DNA of 30,842 nt from an uncultured Bacilli bacterium (GTDB lineage Bacteria; Bacillota_I; Bacilli_A; RF39; UBA660): the NCBI GenBank assembly GCA_934086935.1, contig CAKOIQ010000011.1, positions 1 to 30,842 on the forward strand. Direction: 5' to 3'. Positions 22,322-28,535 of the stretch are shown piece by piece. Numbering within the stretch: the stretch's first letter is position 1; each line of letters opens with the position of its first letter. The position numbers and the translations under genes were made by a program. The notes under the pieces were generated by a model, which was not told the DNA's origin, made no database searches, and was given only the letters and a program-made list of their open reading frames with translations.

Positions 22322-22639
22322 CTAAATTGTTATATATTTTAAAGCTTTTAATTCATTTTCAATCATTGTGTAGGGTTTATTGAAAGATACTTTACTATTA
22401 CAAATTAACCCAGTTCCTTGATTTTGTTTAGCATAAAAGATTACTTCTTTGATACTTTCTTTACCATATCCATCTATTGAAGTTAAATATGCTAAATTAA
22501 ATACAATATACTTTATTCCATTATCTTTTATGATTGGAATAAGATAATCTTTCATGCTTTGATAAGTTATTTGATTTAAGTTACCTTTTAACCTAATAAA
22601 TAAAATACCCTTACGAAATTCTAAATTAATCTTTAACAT
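22322..22639 (-). CDS. SpoIIAA-like STAS protein lacking the phosphoserine
   Basis: This 105-residue STAS-domain protein sits where spoIIAA is expected, 10 bp before sigF. The fold pattern I-L-F-I-R-L-K-G-N-L-N, I-K-Y-I-V-F-N-L-A-Y-L and F-Y-A-K-Q-N-Q-G-T-G-L-I-C follows Bacillus SpoIIAA. SpoIIAA relieves SpoIIAB inhibition of SigF and is phosphorylated on Ser58 in D-S-S-G. Here the aligned residues 56-59 are D-G-Y-G, so that serine is missing. No SpoIIAB (GHKL kinase) gene lies between it and sigF. The start at 22639 is set by GGGAG 6 bp upstream; the frame is open to 22699 without a ribosome binding site. A Spo0A box and promoter precede it. Confidence 0.8.
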   Translation of the reverse strand: MLKINLEFRKGILFIRLKGNLNQITYQSMKDYLIPIIKDNGIKYIVFNLAYLTSIDGYGKESIKEVIFYAKQNQGTGLICNSKVSFNKPYTMIENELKALKYITI

Positions 22640-22658
22640 TATCTCTCCCTTCATTCTT

Positions 22659-22701
22659 AATATAAGTAGATTAGTACTAAATTTAAACAGGTTCGACAAA
22701 A
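22659..22701 (-). promoter_or_regulatory. Spo0A box and SigA-like promoter of the sigF operon
   Basis: TTTTGTCGAA (22701-22692) contains a perfect Spo0A box core (TGNCGAA). It is followed by TTTAAA (22687-22682), 17 bp and TATATT (22664-22659). The box would be centred near -45, as at Spo0A-activated SigA promoters such as spoIIG. It begins directly after the stop codon of the upstream gene. Confidence 0.55.
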
Positions 22702-23958
22702 CTAGATTTTATTTTTGCGTATAAATATGTAAACTATGACTAAAATAGGAAGAATTAATAAATATAATATTGAATAATTTGATTTTTGATTAATCACTGA
22801 TTTAGTTTTGTTTTCAATGGTTGTTATTATCTTTGCGTTTGTTGTGGGTGAAATAATTGTCTTTTTAGTTGCTTTGGTAGTAGTTCTTTTAGTAGTATTT
22901 TTTTCAAATATGACACTATTTGTAGTATCTTTTTTAGATACGACGTTATTTATTTTGTTAACTTTTTTAGGAGTTATTTTTTTATAAAAAGTATCATGTT
23001 TATATTTTAGAGTTATTAAATCATCTTTATAAGTAACATCTATTTCATCTAATGGAATATTAGTTTTAAGATTTAAATCTTCTTTATCATGAATTTCATC
23101 ATTTATTTCAATATAATATCTTTCATAATAACTATATCTTTTTTGATAATCATTTAAATCATGAATACAATTTTCTAAAGGTTTTTCTGTATATGTATTT
23201 AAATAAACTTTTACTGGTTCATATAAACGATATAATTTTTCATATATAATAGTATAAGATATATTATCAATGTTATTTTCTTTTTGCAAATTATTAACAA
23301 GTTCTTGATATTTACTTTGATTTAAAAAGTTAATTTCTATGTTAGGAGAATAATTTATATTAAAGTTATATATTTCAGGCTCTATATTCCATGCATAATT
23401 GTTACCATCATAGATTCCTAAATCAAAAGAAATCTTATCATTAATGTTTTGTTTAAATGTTAAATTCATGGTTAATAATTCAATATCATAGATATTATTT
23501 AAATCAATTACTCCTAAAGATGATGAAGATAAAATATCTTTTAAAGTAAAGTCTATACTTCGCATATAAGAATAATTTATTTCTTCATTGTCATAGAACA
23601 TCTTAAAAGACTCTAAAAAACTGGGATTAAAATTATTAAAACGTATAAATCTTACTTTATTGTAATTTTTAATAATATTAGTGGTATGATCATTACTTTC
23701 ATTAATAATATAATTGGTTTTTTCAATGTAATCATTTAAATCATAATTATTATCATTTTCTTTCAATTTATGATATCCCAAATCAACTTTATCCATATAA
23801 TAGTTATTATATTTTATAGTTTCAATTCTTTTTAAATACTCAGTTTCCTCTTTATATTCTTTAATGTTTTGTTCTTTTAAATAGTAATCCGTTAAAAATA
23901 TTTCTGCTTTGGTTTTAATAGGAATTAGTATTAAAAGAAGTATTAAATATTTTCTCAT
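22702..23958 (-). CDS. Unknown secreted, C-terminally anchored protein
   Basis: The function is unknown. The 418-residue protein has an N-terminal signal peptide (about 1-18, ending T-K-A) and a large Asn/Tyr/Ile-rich extracytoplasmic region (about 19-340). A Thr/Lys-rich linker with T-T-K-R-T-T-T-K-A-T-K-K lies near 345-380. One C-terminal membrane segment (about 397-412) is followed by a short basic tail. It would therefore face outward, or into the space between forespore membranes if made during sporulation. AGGAGG precedes the ATG. It lies just before the SpoIIAA-like/sigF operon on the same strand, but the promoter after its stop makes shared expression uncertain. Confidence 0.8.
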   Translation of the reverse strand: MRKYLILLLILIPIKTKAEIFLTDYYLKEQNIKEYKEETEYLKRIETIKYNNYYMDKVDLGYHKLKENDNNYDLNDYIEKTNYIINESNDHTTNIIKNYNKVRFIRFNNFNPSFLESFKMFYDNEEINYSYMRSIDFTLKDILSSSSLGVIDLNNIYDIELLTMNLTFKQNINDKISFDLGIYDGNNYAWNIEPEIYNFNINYSPNIEINFLNQSKYQELVNNLQKENNIDNISYTIIYEKLYRLYEPVKVYLNTYTEKPLENCIHDLNDYQKRYSYYERYYIEINDEIHDKEDLNLKTNIPLDEIDVTYKDDLITLKYKHDTFYKKITPKKVNKINNVVSKKDTTNSVIFEKNTTKRTTTKATKKTIISPTTNAKIITTIENKTKSVINQKSNYSILYLLILPILVIVYIFIRKNKI

Positions 23959-24016
23959 TTTTCCTCCTATTTGTTTTGTTGTAATTTAATTAAGTATTTC
24001 CTTTTATCTTTTGATT

Positions 24017-24047
24017 TTTGTGGAAAAATGGAAAATATTTGTGGAAA
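24017..24047. repeat. Two direct repeats upstream of rnjA
   Basis: TTTGTGGAAA occurs at 24017-24026 and 24038-24047, 21 bp apart (two helical turns), each near a TTTGATTTT stretch. The opposite strand reads TTTTCCACA at the first copy, one mismatch from a DnaA box. The rest of 23959-24188 holds the rnjA promoter. Confidence 0.35.
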
Positions 24048-24109
24048 TCTTTGATTTTATGGTAATTTAAGAATTTGGAAATTAGTTTTTTTATGAAAAA
24101 ATATTGAAC

Positions 24110-24138
24110 TTGAAATTTTTGTTAAAATATATTATAAT
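24110..24138 (+). promoter_or_regulatory. SigA promoter of rnjA
   Basis: TTGAAA (24110-24115), 17 bp, TATAAT (24133-24138). It is followed by a leader of about 44 nt and AAGGAGG before the ATG. Confidence 0.75.
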
Positions 24139-24188
24139 TAGTTAGCCAAAAGAACTTTAATTTAATTATTTTTTAAGGAGGAATTTAA

Positions 24189-25856
24189 ATGAAAAGTGAA
24201 GATGTTACTAGTGTTTTTGCGTTAGGTGGACTTGGTGAAGTCGGTAAAAACATGTATGTTATTGAACATAAAGATGAAATTATTATTATTGATGCAGGAG
24301 TTATGTTTCCTGAAGATGAATTATTAGGTATAGATTATGTTATTCAAGATGTTACCTATTTAAAACAACATCAAGATAAGATTAAAGCATTATTTATTAC
24401 CCATGGTCATGAGGATCATATTGGCGGTATTACATTTTTATTGCAAAATATTAATATTCCAGTTATTTATGCTTCCAAAATTGCTTGTGATTTAATTCAA
24501 AAGAAATTTGTAGATAGAAATATTGGATATAATAATTTAGTAGAATTTGATAAAGATAGTCATTTCAAATATAAATATTTTGAAGTATCTTTTGTTGGAA
24601 CTACTCACTCTATTCCAGGTAGTTATGCAATTGTAATTAAAACTCCAAATGGAACTATATTTGAAACTGGAGATTTTAAATTTGACTTAACACCAATTGG
24701 ACCAATGGCAGAAATTCATAAGATGGCAGCTTTAGGTCAAAATGGAGTTAAATTACTTTTAAGTGATAGTACCAATGCTTGTTCTCCAGGTTACTCTAAT
24801 AGTGAAAGTTTAGTTGATGAAGCTTTATCTGATGTATTTGCAAGACATACTTCAAGAATTATTATTGCAACATTTGCTTCTAATATTTATAGAATTAAGC
24901 ATATAGTAGAAACTTGTCGTAAGAATAATCGTAAGATAGTTACTTTTGGTCGTTCAATGGAAAATGCTAAAGAAATAGCAATTAAAAATAATTTAATTAC
25001 TGATAAAACTATCTTTATTGAACCTAATGAAGCTAAAGATTTAAAGAAAAATGAAATTTGTATTTTATGTACTGGTTCTCAAGGTGAACCTTTAGCTGCT
25101 TTATCTAGAATTGCAAATGGTACTCATAAACAAATTACTTTATTACCTGATGATATTGTTGTATTTTCTTCTAGTCCTATTCCTGGTAATAAGGCATCTA
25201 TAAATAGAATTATTAATAAGTTATATTTAAAGGGTGTTAAAGTTTATACTAATTCACAATTATCTGATATTCATACTTCTGGTCATGCTAAACAAGAAGA
25301 ATTAAAATGGATGCTTAGAATTATTAAACCTGAATATTTTATGCCTGTTCATGGTGAATATAGAATGCTTAAAACTCATGCTGACTTAGCAGTTGATTGT
25401 GATATTCCTAAAGAAAATATCTTTATTTGTAAAAATGGTGATACTGTTGAATTAACTAAAGATGGAGCTAGAATTGGTAAAAGAGTCCATTCTGGTGATG
25501 TTTATGTTGATGGTTCAAGAATTGGTGATATTGGTTCAATTGTTATCAAAGATCGTCAATTAATGAGTCATGATGGAATATTAGTTACAATTATTAATAT
25601 TAATCCTAATACAAGAGAATTATTAATTAAACCTAATATTACAACAAGAGGATTTGTTTTGGTTAATGAGAATGCTGAACTTATTAATAAAATTGAAGAA
25701 AAGGTATCTGATATAGTTTCTAAGTCTTTAAAGACTGGTTATAATTATATTGATTTAAAGAATCAAATTATTTTAGAGTTAAGTCCATTTATAAATGATC
25801 TTACTGGTAGAAGACCAATTATATTACCGGTAATTATGGAAGTTAAGGATTATTAA
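24189..25856 (+). CDS. rnjA: Ribonuclease J
   Basis: RNase J is a metallo-beta-lactamase/beta-CASP ribonuclease with 5'-3' exonuclease and endonuclease activity, central to mRNA decay and rRNA processing in Firmicutes. The opening F-A-L-G-G-L-G-E-V-G-K-N-M and the zinc site H-G-H-E-D-H at residues 72-77 are diagnostic. Others are G-D-F-K-F-D, the beta-CASP segment with F-G-R-S-M, C-T-G-S-Q-G-E-P and H-x-S-G-H-A, and the late P-V-H-G-E-Y. The 555-residue length is typical of RNase J1/J2. I chose J1 as the nearer name, but J2 is possible. AAGGAGG gives strong initiation. Confidence 0.93.
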   Translation: MKSEDVTSVFALGGLGEVGKNMYVIEHKDEIIIIDAGVMFPEDELLGIDYVIQDVTYLKQHQDKIKALFITHGHEDHIGGITFLLQNINIPVIYASKIACDLIQKKFVDRNIGYNNLVEFDKDSHFKYKYFEVSFVGTTHSIPGSYAIVIKTPNGTIFETGDFKFDLTPIGPMAEIHKMAALGQNGVKLLLSDSTNACSPGYSNSESLVDEALSDVFARHTSRIIIATFASNIYRIKHIVETCRKNNRKIVTFGRSMENAKEIAIKNNLITDKTIFIEPNEAKDLKKNEICILCTGSQGEPLAALSRIANGTHKQITLLPDDIVVFSSSPIPGNKASINRIINKLYLKGVKVYTNSQLSDIHTSGHAKQEELKWMLRIIKPEYFMPVHGEYRMLKTHADLAVDCDIPKENIFICKNGDTVELTKDGARIGKRVHSGDVYVDGSRIGDIGSIVIKDRQLMSHDGILVTIININPNTRELLIKPNITTRGFVLVNENAELINKIEEKVSDIVSKSLKTGYNYIDLKNQIILELSPFINDLTGRRPIILPVIMEVKDY

Positions 25857-25866
25857 CATAAATTTT

Positions 25867-25902
25867 AACTTATCATATTATATAGTATGATAAGTTTTTT
25901 TT
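25867..25902 (+). terminator. Intrinsic terminator of rnjA overlapping the ZIP start
   Basis: AACTTATCATA (25867-25877) pairs perfectly with TATGATAAGTT (25886-25896) and is followed by a run of eight T. The ZIP gene's ATG (25887-25889) lies within the right arm. Confidence 0.85.
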
Positions 25903-26651
25903 ATGAATTAAATCCAATTTTACAATCCTTAATAGCTGGAATTATAACTTTTAGTTTAACGGCTATGGGGTCTGCTTTAATATTTATGTGTAAAAGTATA
26001 AATAAATCTTTTATGGATAAATTATTAAGTATATCTGCTGGCATTATGCTTGCCTCCTCTTTTTTTTCATTAATTAATCCTTCGATTGATAAGGCAAATG
26101 AAATTATGATATCTCCTGGTATTATTTGTTCTTTAGGAATTGTTTTAGGTTGCATTGTGTTATTCTTATGTGATAAGTTACAAATGAGATGTGGTAAAAA
26201 AAATAAAACAAATAATTTAATTCTATCTATGACTATTCATAATATTCCCGAGGGTATGGCTGTAGGTATCGCGTTTGGTTCCGCATGTAATGGTGATGCT
26301 TTAATGAGTGCAATGTCACTAGCAATAGGAATAGGTCTTCAAAACTTTCCAGAGGGTTCAGCAATTAGTTTTCCTTTATATAGAGATGGTTATTCAAAAT
26401 GTAAATCTTTTTTTATAGGTGCTTTGTCTGCTATTGTTGAACCAATTGGTGCTGTTTTAGGTGCTTTAATTGTTATGAAGTATCCTATTATTATGCCAAT
26501 ATTATTAGCATTTGCTGCTGGTGCCATGCTTTATGTTATTATAGTAGAGTTAATTCCTGAAGCTATGTCAAATGAAAAAAAAGAGCATATGGCTCTTTAC
26601 TTTGTACTTGGATTTATAATTATGATGTTTCTAGATATTACTTTAGGGTAA
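25887..26651 (+). CDS. ZIP family metal transporter
   Basis: This is a membrane transporter of the ZIP (ZupT-like) family, probably for zinc or another divalent metal. It has about eight hydrophobic segments. The paired metal-site motifs are H-N-I-P-E-G (residues 118-123) in segment IV and Q-N-F-P-E-G (152-157) in segment V. The opening F-Y-E-L-N-P-I-L-Q-S-L fits the family, so the ATG at 25887 is the likely start. No Shine-Dalgarno site is visible and the start lies inside the rnjA terminator stem, so expression may depend on read-through or on an unseen promoter. The last 77 bp carry a terminator for the opposite strand. Confidence 0.9.
   Translation: MISFFYELNPILQSLIAGIITFSLTAMGSALIFMCKSINKSFMDKLLSISAGIMLASSFFSLINPSIDKANEIMISPGIICSLGIVLGCIVLFLCDKLQMRCGKKNKTNNLILSMTIHNIPEGMAVGIAFGSACNGDALMSAMSLAIGIGLQNFPEGSAISFPLYRDGYSKCKSFFIGALSAIVEPIGAVLGALIVMKYPIIMPILLAFAAGAMLYVIIVELIPEAMSNEKKEHMALYFVLGFIIMMFLDITLG
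26575..26598 (-). terminator. Terminator of the two-component operon inside the ZIP gene
   Basis: On the minus strand AAAGAGC/GCTCTTT with a 5-base loop is followed by about six T. It lies 60 bp past the histidine kinase stop codon, within the 3' end of the convergent ZIP gene. Confidence 0.65.
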
Positions 26652-26657
26652 TATCTT

Positions 26658-27848
26658 TTATTTAAAATATTTTATGATAAATTCTGTATATTTTCCTTTT
26701 TTAGAGTCTACTGTTATAGTCCCATTGTTTTTATTTATTATAGTTTTAGCCAAAGATAATCCGATACCAAAACTATCATTTAATGAACTAGATCCTTTAT
26801 AGAATCTTCTGAAGATATTTTTTTGTTCCTCTTCTGACATTCCCGTACCAAAATCTTTGATTGTGATTTGACTATAAACTTTATTATCACTAGTTTCAAT
26901 GATAACTTTACTAGAAGTTTCTGAATGTTCAATAGCATTTTTTAAAATATTTGTTATGGCTTCTATTTGCCAATTAAAATCACAATAGATATTAAAGTTT
27001 TGTTTATGATATTCAATTTTAATATTTTTTAAATCACATAATGGATTTAATTTATTAATGGATTCAAATATTATTTTATCAACATTATAATAATCGTTGT
27101 TATAAGTTATAGCGTTGACATCAAATCTAGATAATTTTAGTAAATTTTGGATTAGAAAGTTTATATTAGTTATTTCTCTATTAATGTCGGTTAGAAATTC
27201 ATTTCTTGTTTTTAAATCCATATTAGGATTGTCAATAATATTATCTAACATTATGGTTATAGATGTTAAAGGCGTTTTTAATTGATGAGAAATATTTTCA
27301 ATGGCTTCTTTGATATTTTCTTTATCTTTTAAAGAATTTTCAGCAGCTTCTTTTAAGATAATACCAGTTTTATAAACTTGACTTTCTAGAATTGATAATT
27401 CATCTTCTCTACCATCTTTTAAAATTATTTGATAATTCTTTTGATTTATTTTTTCTAATTGTTTGGTTATATTTTTAATTTTTATTTTATTTAAGTGATT
27501 ATTATAGAGCATTACTAAAATAATTATAATTATAAATATTAAAACTATGGCATTATTAATAATTATATTTTTAGTATTATTATTTTGACTGGTTAAAAGA
27601 GCAAAATCTTCTTTTATAATATTGTATTCTTTTAAAGTATTTGGAGAATTTTTAGAATTTAAGATTTCTATTATTTCGGTTTTGGTTATATTGGGATACT
27701 TATCTTTAAGAGTTGTTAACACATTATTAATAAAGATATTTTCATTTTGTTTATAAATGTTTATTTGATTATAATAGTTAATATTAGTTACTGCTAAATA
27801 TATAATTATGACTATTAATAATATGTATATTGTTTCTTTATTCTTCAT
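26658..27848 (-). CDS. Sensor histidine kinase
   Basis: This is a membrane sensor kinase of a two-component system. Two membrane segments (about 6-23 and 97-115) enclose an outside loop of some 70 residues, too small for a large ligand domain. A HAMP-like linker and the DHp helix follow, with I-S-H-Q-L-K-T-P-L-T (phospho-His 188). The ATP-binding domain has N-I-L-K-N-A-I-E-H-S (304 region), D-F-G-T-G-M (332-337) and G-I-G-L-S-L (361-366). It overlaps the response regulator gene by 11 bp. With the ABC permease upstream, it probably belongs to a sensing and efflux module for peptides or envelope stress. Confidence 0.93.
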   Translation of the reverse strand: MKNKETIYILLIVIIIYLAVTNINYYNQINIYKQNENIFINNVLTTLKDKYPNITKTEIIEILNSKNSPNTLKEYNIIKEDFALLTSQNNNTKNIIINNAIVLIFIIIIILVMLYNNHLNKIKIKNITKQLEKINQKNYQIILKDGREDELSILESQVYKTGIILKEAAENSLKDKENIKEAIENISHQLKTPLTSITIMLDNIIDNPNMDLKTRNEFLTDINREITNINFLIQNLLKLSRFDVNAITYNNDYYNVDKIIFESINKLNPLCDLKNIKIEYHKQNFNIYCDFNWQIEAITNILKNAIEHSETSSKVIIETSDNKVYSQITIKDFGTGMSEEEQKNIFRRFYKGSSSLNDSFGIGLSLAKTIINKNNGTITVDSKKGKYTEFIIKYFK

Positions 27849-28485
27849 CTATTCGATACCCTATTCCTTTAACAGTTTTAATAATATCTATTCCTAATTT
27901 TTCTCTAATTCTTTTTAAATAAACTGTAATTGTATTATCATTTATATCATTACCAGTTAGATTCCAAATATATTCAATTAAATATTCTCTTTTTACTACT
28001 TTATTGATATTGGTAAATAATAAATATAATATTTTAGTTTCTAAACTTGTTAAATTTATTATTTCATCATTTTTAAATACTTCCATTTTATCAAAATTAA
28101 AAGTAATATTTTTTACTTTAATCGTTGATTGTTTAGATGATAAGATGCGATTAATTCTAGCTAGAAGTTCTCTGGTGCTAAATGGTTTAGTTATATAATC
28201 TACTGCACCTAATTCTAAGCCTTTTACTATATCATCTTCTGTATCTTTAGCAGTAAGAAAAATAGTGGGAATATTTAATATTTTGATTTTTTCTTCATAT
28301 AAATCAAAACCATTTCCATCAGGTAAAGTTACATCTAATAAGATTAATTTAGGGATTTTAGTTGTTAATATTTGTTTAGCTTCTTCAATACTAGAAGCAG
28401 ATACTAAATTATAATTGGTGTTACTAAATGTGTAAGTTAAACCTTTAGTTATGGTTTGATTGTCTTCTATTAATAATATATCCAT
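27838..28485 (-). CDS. OmpR-family response regulator
   Basis: This 215-residue DNA-binding regulator is paired with the kinase that follows. The receiver domain has E-D at 7-8, phosphoacceptor Asp51 (L-I-L-L-D-V-T-L-P-D-G), Thr78 and Lys100. The C-terminal winged helix (about 125-215) has S-L-E-T-K-I-L-Y-L-L and the closing T-V-K-G-I-G-Y-R-I. AAGGAG lies 7 bp before the ATG. A likely target is its own operon and the upstream transporter. Confidence 0.95.
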   Translation of the reverse strand: MDILLIEDNQTITKGLTYTFSNTNYNLVSASSIEEAKQILTTKIPKLILLDVTLPDGNGFDLYEEKIKILNIPTIFLTAKDTEDDIVKGLELGAVDYITKPFSTRELLARINRILSSKQSTIKVKNITFNFDKMEVFKNDEIINLTSLETKILYLLFTNINKVVKREYLIEYIWNLTGNDINDNTITVYLKRIREKLGIDIIKTVKGIGYRIDEE

Positions 28486-28519
28486 GGTTCACTCCTTTTT
28501 TTATTATAACATGACAAAG

Positions 28520-28535
28520 GAGGGATTGCTCCCTC
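28520..28535 (-). terminator. Short hairpin between the permease and regulator genes
   Basis: GAGGGA/TCCCTC with a 4-base loop lies directly after the permease stop codon. Only a CTTTG tail follows, so it is probably a weak or partial terminator that tunes expression of the downstream two-component genes. Confidence 0.45.

Noticed and set aside
22640..22699. SpoIIAA-like protein starting upstream at TTG 22699
   Set aside because: That stretch holds the promoter and Spo0A box, and the ATG at 22639 has the only good ribosome binding site.
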